A DNA stretch of 64,000 bases. Origin: CAVTLG01 sp963735495 (lineage in GTDB: Bacteria; Chloroflexota; Ktedonobacteria; Ktedonobacterales; Ktedonobacteraceae). Below, piece after piece: positions 7,687-15,578 of this stretch. Position numbers and translations under genes: made by a program. Below the pieces are notes generated by a model. That model saw only the letters and a program-made list of their open reading frames with translations. It was not told the DNA's origin and did no database searches. Where the stretch lies: positions 248,001-312,000 of the forward strand of contig CAVTLG010000008.1 in NCBI GenBank assembly GCA_963735495.1, in the 5' to 3' direction. Every line of letters starts with the position of its first letter. Position 1 is the first letter of the stretch.

Positions 7687-8991
7687 CTATTGCTGCTGAT
7701 CCATCAGGTAAGCCAGCAACGCAGTCCGCTTTATTGTCACCTGCTTACTCTCGATATCCATACCTTGCGCTTGCAAATCTTTGACGGAGACGGCATCATG
7801 CGCTAGTTCGTCCTCACCAATAATGACAGCGTAGTCGGCACCCGAGGCATTGGCCTGCTTCATCTGCGCCTTACGACTGCGATCACCATAGCTCATCTCA
7901 GCCTTGATGCCCGCTTGCCGCAACTGGGCAGTAATTTGCACCGCGGCAGCCTTGAACTCAGGTGTCTTGCCAAAGTAGACCACAAAAGCGCGTAGACGCG
8001 GTTCCGCAGGCGGCACGATATCCTGACGCTTCAGTTCGAGAATGATACGCTCCACGCCCGCGCCAAAGCCGATAGCGGGCGTCGGTGCGCCGCCCAGAAT
8101 TTCGGCCAGACCATCGTAGCGTCCGCCACCGTTGAGCGCCACTTTATCTAATTCAGAGGTGAACTCAAAGACGGTGCGCGTATAATAATCTAGACCACGC
8201 ACAATCAGCGCATCAATGGCATAAGGTACCTGGTAGAAATCCAGGAAGCGCTGCACCGCCGCAAAATGCTCACGGCAAGGCTCACAGAGGTTATCTATGA
8301 TGTGCGGAGCAGCCGCGATTTTTGCTTGATCCTGCGGATTTTTACAGTCCAGCAGACGCAGCGGGTTCTTAGAGAAACGTACCTGGCAATCCTCACAGCA
8401 ATCCGCGAGCAAGGGACGATAATAGTCCTGCAACGTCTCGATATACAATGGACGACAATGCTGATCGCCAATACTATTGATATACACGCGAATGTGTTGC
8501 AAGCCCAGTTGCGTATAGAATTGGTAGAGCAGTCCGATCAATTCCGCATCCAACGCCGGATCGCTCTCGCCCAGGGCTTCGCAGCCAAACTGGTGGTGTT
8601 CGCGATAACGGCCCGCCTGCGGACGCTCACGGCGGAACATTGACTCACTCAGATAATAGAGCTTCTGCGGCTGCGCCAGCTTGAACATACCATGCTCCAG
8701 ATAAGCGCGCACCACACCGGCTGTGCCTTCTGGTCGCAAGGCAATACTCTGTTGCTTGCCTTCTTTATCTGGTCGATCAGCAAAACTATACATCTCATGC
8801 TCAACGATATCGGTACCCTCGCCAGCCGTGCGATGGAAAACAGCCGTGTCTTCCAATAAAGGCGTCTCAATACGTCGATAACCAAAGCGTTGCGCAACCT
8901 CCGCCGCCGTTTGTTCCACGAAGCGCCAGTACGGCTGCTCCTCGGGGAGAATATCTCTGAAGCCCTGTAAGGCTTTGTACTGTTCTGACAT
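7687..8991 (-). CDS. hisS: Histidine--tRNA ligase
   Basis: The 434-residue class II synthetase charges tRNA-His with histidine. Motif 2 appears as MFRRERPQAGRYREHHQFGCEALGE (quoted only as the region around residue 115), the HisRS-specific arginine motif as LIVRGLDYYTRTVFEF, and motif 3 as GGRYDGL followed by PAIGFGAGVERI. The C-terminal anticodon-binding domain begins around residue 335 (RAFVVYFGKTPEF). The frame extends to a start at 9015, but MSEQYKALQGFRD is the normal family N terminus and AAGGA precedes its ATG by six bases. It is divergent from the poly-histidine peptide gene, with 229 bases between starts. Confidence 0.96.
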   Translation of the reverse strand: MSEQYKALQGFRDILPEEQPYWRFVEQTAAEVAQRFGYRRIETPLLEDTAVFHRTAGEGTDIVEHEMYSFADRPDKEGKQQSIALRPEGTAGVVRAYLEHGMFKLAQPQKLYYLSESMFRRERPQAGRYREHHQFGCEALGESDPALDAELIGLLYQFYTQLGLQHIRVYINSIGDQHCRPLYIETLQDYYRPLLADCCEDCQVRFSKNPLRLLDCKNPQDQAKIAAAPHIIDNLCEPCREHFAAVQRFLDFYQVPYAIDALIVRGLDYYTRTVFEFTSELDKVALNGGGRYDGLAEILGGAPTPAIGFGAGVERIILELKRQDIVPPAEPRLRAFVVYFGKTPEFKAAAVQITAQLRQAGIKAEMSYGDRSRKAQMKQANASGADYAVIIGEDELAHDAVSVKDLQAQGMDIESKQVTIKRTALLAYLMDQQQ

Positions 8992-9220
8992 AATTAGTCC
9001 TTTTCCTCCACACACATAGGAGTTTCCGCCATTATAGCAGATTAGCTCACGCGGTGCAGTGTAGCCTACGACCTTCCCAGTGAATTTCGACCAGGTGCAG
9101 AGGAGGGCGCATGCAGACTAAATTTCACGCCTATCTTGAGAAAATCATGAGTCTTCCTCAACAGTTCGATGACAATTTTACGCTATGATCTAAATAACCC
9201 TTGAAAAAGGGGACGACTAA

Positions 9221-9442
9221 ATGACACACGGAGATAATCCGCAAGGAAGGAACAGGTTAGTGAAAAATATTTTCCAATGGGCAACCGCCCCCAAAACCGA
9301 CACTCCCAAAAACCAGCTCCCCACCATGAGAGAACTCAATGAAAACGAGCTACAGCAGGTTGTCGGAGGCGTCGACCTTCATCACCACCACCATCATCAT
9401 CACCATCATCACCACCATGATCCCAAGAAGAAGCTGAAATAG
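9221..9442 (+). CDS. Double-glycine leader peptide with 13-histidine core (putative RiPP/bacteriocin-type precursor)
   Basis: A 73-residue ORF with a good ribosome site (AAGGGGA, seven bases before the ATG). Residues 36-50 read MRELNENELQQVVGG, a textbook double-glycine secretion/processing leader (L-x3-EL-x2-V-x-GG). Cleavage after Gly50 would release a 23-residue peptide: VDL, thirteen consecutive His, then DPKKKLK. The run uses both CAC and CAT in mixed order, so it is not a simple trinucleotide slippage tract. No C39 peptidase, ABC exporter or modification enzyme is visible nearby. A role in metal chelation or metal-dependent killing is inference. It stands next to hisS and upstream of the convergent sedolisin. 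Confidence 0.65.
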   Translation: MTHGDNPQGRNRLVKNIFQWATAPKTDTPKNQLPTMRELNENELQQVVGGVDLHHHHHHHHHHHHHDPKKKLK

Positions 9443-9515
9443 CAGCCACTATGACAAGCAATACTCTCTTTTGAGGTTACAATACTCTTCTCACCTGGCG
9501 CTTGTGCGCAAACCA

Positions 9516-9556
9516 AAACACCCTTCCTCTGACGATAGCTCAGAAGGAGGGTGTTT
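9516..9556. terminator. Bidirectional terminator-like hairpin
   Basis: The arms AAACACCCTTCC... and ...GGAGGGTGTTT pair with a few mismatches around a loop near 9533-9540. It lies between the convergent poly-His peptide gene and the sedolisin gene. The minus-strand side is followed by a T-rich stretch, so it fits better as the sedolisin terminator. Confidence 0.55.
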
Positions 9557-9594
9557 GTCGTCTCTAATAAGACAGATGATATTAAAGCGATACG

Positions 9595-11397
9595 TTACGA
9601 ATCCTGATAAATGGCGCGGAAAAAGTCGACAAGATTTGGCGTGCCGAGGCCCGTCGTGAAATCCCAACCCCGTGTAGCAGAGTAGAAGAGATTATTGCCT
9701 TGCGTGACATCGAAAAAGGGATGGAACTTGCCCGCATGGTCTGCTACCGTGTAGAAGACCGATGGACCATAGAAGTACTCGTGCTTGCGTGCGATCATGC
9801 CCTGATTGACCATGAGCATGCCGGCTGCCCAGATGGGCGTAGCGGCACTGGTTCCACCAACGGGCTGCCACTGGCCCTGATAGTAAACCGCGAGACTATC
9901 GGCAACAGCTGCGACGTCTGGCAACTGTCGTTCTCCATCAGAAAAATGATTGTGTACGCCACTGCCCTGTTGCCATGAGGGCTGGGTAAAAGCGATACTC
10001 AGACCACCACCACTCCCCCATTGATTCGTACATTTTGCAGTGTCCGACCCATCTGACCAGACCACCTCATTGGCGCGCTGACCCGCAGAGTTAGTAGCGA
10101 GCGTCGTTCCACCTACAGCAACCGCCGAGGTAGAGCTGGCAGGAAAACTCACAGCGAGATCTTTGAAGATGCGCGAGGTGAAAGCACCACAGTCCCCACT
10201 GGCAATAAAAACGGTCATATGCTCTACCTGATTGAGGACTTGCAGACTCTGATTAATAGCGGCAACATTCCCAAGAGTCATCCCCGCTTCGGCTGCGCCC
10301 AGGCTGATGCTGACAACACTCCCCGAACTGGTATTATGCGCATTATCGCTAATAATCTGTTGCAATTCGTCGTTGACTTGCGTCCAGACATCATTGTCAG
10401 ATTGCGCCTGGCTGATATCTGTCTGATAATCAACGATATTGGCAGCAGGCGCAAGCCCGGCCACCATCTCGATATCCAGCGTGGCCTCTCCACCTGGAGC
10501 CGGAGCATCCCCATCAACGCTGACTGACCCGAACTTCCCCTTGTAGCCAACACAGGCAAAGTAATTGGCGATATCATTTGGATCGAAACCATCAATCTCT
10601 ACAAGGTTAGCGGTCATATTCTCCCCATGCCAACCGGCCTTCCAGAACTGATTATAGCCATAAGCGCCGGCCACCATGCCAGGAATAACCACGTCGTTAC
10701 CCGCTTCACAGTCCGCATCACCACGCACAGTTGCGTGCGTGGCATGCGCAGGGGCTAGAGACACACCGGTCTGCGGTGGCTGGCTATAGTTATCCAGTCC
10801 AGTCACCGCCAGAATGTAACCAGCAATGGCCGTGGGAATCATCGGTGGCTTCGCCGGATCAGGAGTGAAAAAGGTACGACCATTGAGCTTGTGGGTCACA
10901 AAACGCGTCTGCAACAACCGCGCAAAAGAACCTGCCAGTGCATCGACCGTCAGATTGGTATGGAGCGCACTCAGCTTCAGCGTTGCATCCTTGACCCCAA
11001 AGAACGCTTTAATTTTTTGATAGGTGGCATCGCTAATACCCAGCGCGTTGGCAGTCGCCTGCACATTTATATTCTTCCCTGATTGCGCCTTATTCTTCAC
11101 ACCCAGGCTATTGAGCGTTGATTGATTGATCTTAAAGGTGATACTGACATGCAATAGTTGACTATCTGGCACAGTACCCGTAATGGGCGCATTCAGCGCC
11201 TGTTGGGGCAGGCCCAGATCTAGTGGAGAAATTTGACTCGCGACGCTCGCCGTAGGCGTCGTGGATGTTGTGGATGTCGAGGACCCTCCACAGCCCGCCA
11301 GGAGCGTTAGCGCAAGCACCAGGCCCGCCAGACTTTGCCACAGTAGATGAGCAGGGCCATGGGTATGCTGTTTGAAAAACACAGACGTAACCTCCAT
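9595..11397 (-). CDS. Sedolisin (S53) family serine-carboxyl peptidase, lipoprotein
   Basis: The 600-residue protein has a lipoprotein signal with lipobox LLAGC (Cys36), then a pro-kumamolisin activation domain (about 60-210) and the S53 catalytic domain. Catalytic residues are all present: Glu304 and Asp308 in GGEATLDIEM, oxyanion Asp402 in IASGDCG, and nucleophile Ser517 in GGTSAATP. The calcium site near the C terminus is present (DVTQGNN ... GWDFTTGLGTP). Sedolisins are acid-active endopeptidases released by autocleavage of the propeptide. A GTG six bases upstream could also start translation; neither has a strong ribosome site. It precedes no operon partner, but the exported GH59 enzyme lies just upstream on the same strand. 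Confidence 0.93.
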   Translation of the reverse strand: MEVTSVFFKQHTHGPAHLLWQSLAGLVLALTLLAGCGGSSTSTTSTTPTASVASQISPLDLGLPQQALNAPITGTVPDSQLLHVSITFKINQSTLNSLGVKNKAQSGKNINVQATANALGISDATYQKIKAFFGVKDATLKLSALHTNLTVDALAGSFARLLQTRFVTHKLNGRTFFTPDPAKPPMIPTAIAGYILAVTGLDNYSQPPQTGVSLAPAHATHATVRGDADCEAGNDVVIPGMVAGAYGYNQFWKAGWHGENMTANLVEIDGFDPNDIANYFACVGYKGKFGSVSVDGDAPAPGGEATLDIEMVAGLAPAANIVDYQTDISQAQSDNDVWTQVNDELQQIISDNAHNTSSGSVVSISLGAAEAGMTLGNVAAINQSLQVLNQVEHMTVFIASGDCGAFTSRIFKDLAVSFPASSTSAVAVGGTTLATNSAGQRANEVVWSDGSDTAKCTNQWGSGGGLSIAFTQPSWQQGSGVHNHFSDGERQLPDVAAVADSLAVYYQGQWQPVGGTSAATPIWAAGMLMVNQGMIARKHEYFYGPSVFYTVADHAGKFHPFFDVTQGNNLFYSATRGWDFTTGLGTPNLVDFFRAIYQDS

Positions 11398-11511
11398 ACA
11401 CACTTTAGAGCAGGAATAGCATTGTATATTCCTATTCTATATGTATGGGCTCAGCATTACTAGTGTTTTTGACACTCCATTTCTGTGAATAATTTTACAT
11501 TGTAGACCACA

Positions 11512-11538
11512 CGACCCCGCCAGAGCCTGGCGGGGTCG
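11512..11538 (-). terminator. Terminator hairpin after the GH59 gene
   Basis: A perfect 11-bp G+C-rich stem (CGACCCCGCCA with TGGCGGGGTCG) closes a 5-base loop. It starts 25 bases after the GH59 stop in the direction of transcription. No U tract follows. Confidence 0.55.
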
Positions 11539-11562
11539 GACAGATTTTCTACGCTTCAAGCT

Positions 11563-14463
11563 TCAAGATACAGGGACGAATTGCCATTGCTGGTTGGTCC
11601 CACCATTGCTGGTCCATTGGATAATCTTGGCTAGATCAGCCGTGGATGCGCCACTGACGTCAACTAGCAGTCCGCTGTTGCGGTTCACGATGGTATAGTA
11701 ACCACTACCGACGCTAACGAACTGCCATTGTTGGTTCGTGCCTCCAGTACTGCTCGACTGATCGAGTTGCACACCAGTCGTAGTCGAACTACCGGGCACC
11801 TCAAGCAGCAGGCCACTATTGACATTGACCAGGTTGAAGTAGCCACTACCGACACTGACCACCTTCCACTGCTGGTTGCTCCCACCGTGATCGGTATACT
11901 GGATCGCCACTCCACCATTGGCAGTAGATGCACCTGAGATATCTATAACCTTGCCACTGTTGCGGCTCACCAACTCATACGTGACGTTGGCCGTCGGGAC
12001 GACCACGAGCGACCATTGCTGGCTTGTGCCACCACTGGCAGTCTGCTGGTCAACGGCTGCCCCGCTGCTTGTCGAAGATCCAGACACATCCAGATAGAGT
12101 CCATCGCTGTGACTGACGATATTGTAGTAGCCATTGCCAGCATCGATGAACTGCCATTGCTGGTTCGTGCCGCCATTGTCGGTCCACTGCTCGAGTTGGA
12201 GTCCTGCCGTAGAGGATTTCCCGGGAATATCGAGCACTTTGCCGCTATTGTAGTTTGCCAGCTTCACGTAACCATTGCCGGTGGCGACGAGTTGCCACTG
12301 CTGGCTGGTTGTGCCTGCGCTGGTGGACTGGATGGTCGCTCCGCCATTGGCGGTGGATGATCCTGAGATGTCCAGCAGCAGACCACTGTTGCGGTTCACG
12401 ATGGTATAGCAGGTGCCAAAATACGTGGTCGCACTGGTCGTGACGCTGAAATTTTGGTACTGCGCGTTCTGCCAGCCACTGACGCCAATACCGACCTGAC
12501 CGGAGCTGAACGTCGTATCAGTAGTGGTGCCCACGGTGGTTCCGTTGACCGTCGCTGTGATGGTGCTGCCACTGAAGCCTAAGGCGATGGTGTTCCAGGT
12601 ACTGGTCCCCAGTGCGGTTGTCGTACCAGATGTCAGCGTGGTCAGAGTACCGCTCGTATTGTTGCGCAGGATACTCCAGGCTCCAGCATTGCTGACGCGC
12701 AGATAATAGGCATCGATATCGGGGCTATCAAATGACGTCTGCGTGTTTACACGTCCCAGGATCTCGACAAAGCCAGCCTGCTCCAACAGCACATCGACGC
12801 TTACCGTATAATTAGCCCACGAGAGTTCGCCCATGAGCGAATACGGCTCACTGAGCGGTGCCCAGTTGATCGGTGCAGTCGCTGCCATCTGGCGCATACT
12901 ATAGCCGCTACGCCCACCAGTGCTGGCGACGATCTCAAAGGCTCCGTTCTGGTCGGAGAAGTACTGCGCTTCTCGCGAGAGGGCATAGCCCTGGAAGGTG
13001 TCTGTGTACGGTAGCCCAAGCGCTGCCGGCGGAGGACTGGCGACCGTACTCTTTCCCTGACCAGTGGTAGTAGTCAGGCTGTAGACATAACCAGGCTGTA
13101 GCGTCAACGAGTAAGCTCCACTGGATGGCGTAATACTGGACTGCTGCACGAAATAACTGCTCGAACTCGACGACGCCAGATTGGTGGCCCAGACATAGAC
13201 GGTCCCGGTCGAGAGGCCGTTGGAGACCTGGAAGCTTACCGTCTGGCTGGCAGTTGCATCCACGGTCTCAATAATCACGCTGTAGTCGCTGCCATTGGTC
13301 GATTTAAGCGTCACATAACTGCCGTTACTATCGCTACCGCCCAGGTATCCGCAGGCAGCGGTCAGGTATTGCCAGCCGGGCTGCGTAAACTGGGTCGTGT
13401 GAGCCGTGGTCCAGAGCTGTTTGCCAACTTTATAATTGCCCGACCAGGGCTGATTGGCGAGGATGAGTCCATCGGTATCGTAGGGTAAGTTGGGATAGAC
13501 GGAGGCAATCACCGGCCAGTTGATGTAGGCGGTCATCTGACCATCAATATAGCCTCGGTTAATCGCACGAGCCATGGCAATGGAACCGCTATTGTAGTCC
13601 TGGGAGCCGTTCTCGCTGGCCCACAATGGTTTGCCCAGACTGATTGCATTGGTGGTACTTGGACAGGAGGTATTGGTGCCGCCATCGCCGCCGGTACACG
13701 GATAATGCACCCCCACGATATCGACGGAGGCGTTGAAGGTGGAGTTGCTGACCATGTCGTTGGTGATACTCCAGTCAGAATCAGCTCCAACTACTTTCGT
13801 TGAGAGTCCGTTGGACGCGATGGCGCTATGCAGTGCTTCGTAGAATGCTTCGTTGTAGCCGCGTTCATTCCAGCCACCGATGTAGTCGATGGTCAGGCCA
13901 TAATGAGTACTTGCGCCTTTGATCCAATTGATATAATAGTTGACCATGTCCAGTGACCAGAAACGGTTGCTCGTGTCGTAAACGGTCGCGCCAGTGGTGC
14001 CGATCCAGCCCGGCGCGCCCCAGGCCAGACCATAGAGCTTGATGTTGGGATTGCGCGCCTTGGCCTCGGTCATCAGCCACCACTCATAACCAGTATTGAA
14101 GTTCTGTACGGTCGCGGTGTGCATATAACTGGACTCAGAGCCATCAGTGGAGTTGGTGTCGCCGCCAACCTCAACTTTCAGGATGTGCAGGTTGGACCCA
14201 TAGCCAGGCTTGAAGAGATAGTCGAGGATCTGGCTACGGTAGGGATCGGGATAATCATAGAGCAGGCGCGTGTTGCCACCACCACCACTAATCGCGCCAA
14301 TACCATCAAAGGTGCGGCCACTATCTGATCCGTTGAGGGCAATAGAAGTAGAGACGTCAGCTTGCGCGAAGGCAGGGATACCACTTGCGGTAAGCCCTGC
14401 AGCGACGGCGGTTGCGCCCGCAGAAAGTTCCAGAAATCGTCGGCGATTGAAACGTTTCTTCAT
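11563..14463 (-). CDS. Tat-exported GH59 family glycosidase (galactocerebrosidase-like) with ricin-type lectin repeats
   Basis: The 966-residue secreted enzyme has a twin-arginine signal (RRRF plus hydrophobic stretch to AFAQA, about residues 1-35), a GH59-like TIM-barrel domain with SGRTFDGIGAISGGG, YEWWLMTEAKARNPNIKLYG and GGWNERG (acid/base Glu200), and WASENGSQD (nucleophile Glu284). A beta-sandwich region follows to about residue 675. The C-terminal third holds six QQW repeats, making two ricin-B/CBM13 trefoils. GH59 enzymes remove beta-galactose from galactolipids or glycans; the exact substrate is unknown. Strongly polymer-degrading context with the neighbouring sedolisin. It is monocistronic with a hairpin downstream. 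Confidence 0.88.
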   Translation of the reverse strand: MKKRFNRRRFLELSAGATAVAAGLTASGIPAFAQADVSTSIALNGSDSGRTFDGIGAISGGGGNTRLLYDYPDPYRSQILDYLFKPGYGSNLHILKVEVGGDTNSTDGSESSYMHTATVQNFNTGYEWWLMTEAKARNPNIKLYGLAWGAPGWIGTTGATVYDTSNRFWSLDMVNYYINWIKGASTHYGLTIDYIGGWNERGYNEAFYEALHSAIASNGLSTKVVGADSDWSITNDMVSNSTFNASVDIVGVHYPCTGGDGGTNTSCPSTTNAISLGKPLWASENGSQDYNSGSIAMARAINRGYIDGQMTAYINWPVIASVYPNLPYDTDGLILANQPWSGNYKVGKQLWTTAHTTQFTQPGWQYLTAACGYLGGSDSNGSYVTLKSTNGSDYSVIIETVDATASQTVSFQVSNGLSTGTVYVWATNLASSSSSSYFVQQSSITPSSGAYSLTLQPGYVYSLTTTTGQGKSTVASPPPAALGLPYTDTFQGYALSREAQYFSDQNGAFEIVASTGGRSGYSMRQMAATAPINWAPLSEPYSLMGELSWANYTVSVDVLLEQAGFVEILGRVNTQTSFDSPDIDAYYLRVSNAGAWSILRNNTSGTLTTLTSGTTTALGTSTWNTIALGFSGSTITATVNGTTVGTTTDTTFSSGQVGIGVSGWQNAQYQNFSVTTSATTYFGTCYTIVNRNSGLLLDISGSSTANGGATIQSTSAGTTSQQWQLVATGNGYVKLANYNSGKVLDIPGKSSTAGLQLEQWTDNGGTNQQWQFIDAGNGYYNIVSHSDGLYLDVSGSSTSSGAAVDQQTASGGTSQQWSLVVVPTANVTYELVSRNSGKVIDISGASTANGGVAIQYTDHGGSNQQWKVVSVGSGYFNLVNVNSGLLLEVPGSSTTTGVQLDQSSSTGGTNQQWQFVSVGSGYYTIVNRNSGLLVDVSGASTADLAKIIQWTSNGGTNQQWQFVPVS

Positions 14464-14962
14464 AAATCGTAAATCTCCTCAGTGTTTCCATACTTCTTGC
14501 ATGGAGTGGTTGCCACGCCCAGGGTGGCAAAAACGACGGCAGCTTGCAACATTGCAATTGCAGATAGGGAAAGCAATACGACCGTATGTCATGTCGTATT
14601 ACAGAGAGGCAGGAGCGAAATAGTGAGCTGCACCTCCTTATCCAGCACCAGAAAGCAGACAGAGCAAAGGGAGAAATATGCCTGGCGATGTGGTACGCGA
14701 CAAGCTTCTCATGAAGTCTATACAAAAAATAGATCACTTGCTCTTTTTCTGTGCACATCCATATATCAATAAGTTTACATAAAATTTTGTTCTCTTGTCA
14801 AGAGCTTTGTTTTCGAAAGAGACAGCGTAGTTTGGACTCAAAAGACTAAGCGCACAAACTATGATACTATTAGGTATAGAAGCGCAAGGTCAGTATGTTA
14901 CCAGGGCTTAAAAATCTGTACGCAACAGCCGTTTTACGAGTTGATACTTTTTGGAGTTGATG
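14464..14962. other. Intergenic region, no gene seen
   Basis: About 500 bases separate the divergent GH59 gene and the small unknown gene, so both promoters should lie here. Short open frames have no homology-like pattern. An A+T-rich stretch around 14750-14810 and the TATGATACTATTA patch near 14858-14870 are the most promoter-like parts, but no -35/-10 pair is convincing. Confidence 0.5.
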
Positions 14963-15337
14963 ATGTCCAGCACATTTAATGAACTTTATAGTGGCTTGCT
15001 CAACGAGGTTTTTCTGGAGCGAGCACGGCAACAATTGGAGCAAGGTGTCGATGGTATCGCGTGTGCGGATGCATATGCCGATCAGGGCAAACCTGATTTT
15101 GCGCTGGCGCATCTGCTGCTGGCCGACGCCCCTGACGAGGTGAAACAGGCTATCCTGGCGCGTTCATATGAGCAACGCGCCCTGATCTCCGATGAGAAAG
15201 CCGAGAGCTTCGCGCAACAATACCACCGCCCATTTCCATTAGTGAAGTTGGAAGCCCAGAAAGATCGTATGTCAGCCCAACAGGTGCGGCTGGGCAAACG
15301 TATACGCAGAGGCGGCAAAGCTCTCAATCTTGGATGA
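14963..15337 (+). CDS. Hypothetical helical protein, 124 residues
   Basis: I do not recognise a family. The product is mostly helical and charged (FNELYSGLLNEVFLERARQQ then an alanine-rich middle), with a basic C terminus (RLGKRIRRGGKALNLG) that could contact nucleic acid. No signal peptide or membrane segment is seen. The open frame starts at a TTG at 14951, with ATGs at 14960 and 14963. GGAG at 14953-14956 is six bases from the ATG at 14963, which is chosen. No gene partner is visible. Confidence 0.6.
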   Translation: MSSTFNELYSGLLNEVFLERARQQLEQGVDGIACADAYADQGKPDFALAHLLLADAPDEVKQAILARSYEQRALISDEKAESFAQQYHRPFPLVKLEAQKDRMSAQQVRLGKRIRRGGKALNLG

Positions 15338-15454
15338 TATACACCCGGCACTACAGGCTCTGAGAAAATAACCCGACCATAGGCTGAGAGCTTTCGCTCC
15401 ACGTCAAGACAAGCAACATCGTATCGCACGAAGCAATCTCTGCCATATCCCTGA

Positions 15455-15536
15455 TGGGCCTCCCATGAATGGAGACGGAACTTCCCGCACCGGATGTGAA
15501 AAGCCTCTCCCTGTAAGCCCTACGGGGCGGGGCTGG
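15455..15536. other. Structured G+C-rich noncoding patch, possible mobile-element or RNA remnant
   Basis: Several short stems are visible: CTCCCAT/ATGGAGA at the left, and CCCTGTA/TACGGGG then AGCCC/GGGCT at the right. No open frame fits. The style resembles the structured end of an insertion element or an intron domain, but I could not identify one. It lies between the small unknown gene and the 676-residue gene. Confidence 0.3.
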
Positions 15537-15578
15537 CAGATTGAGATGACTATACGCATGATATGCTTTATATTCTCA

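Noticed and set aside
9221..9560. His-codon attenuator like the hisL leader
   Set aside because: The 13 His codons and the later hairpin recall hisL, but no histidine gene follows on the plus strand; the next gene converges. The GG leader gives a better reading.
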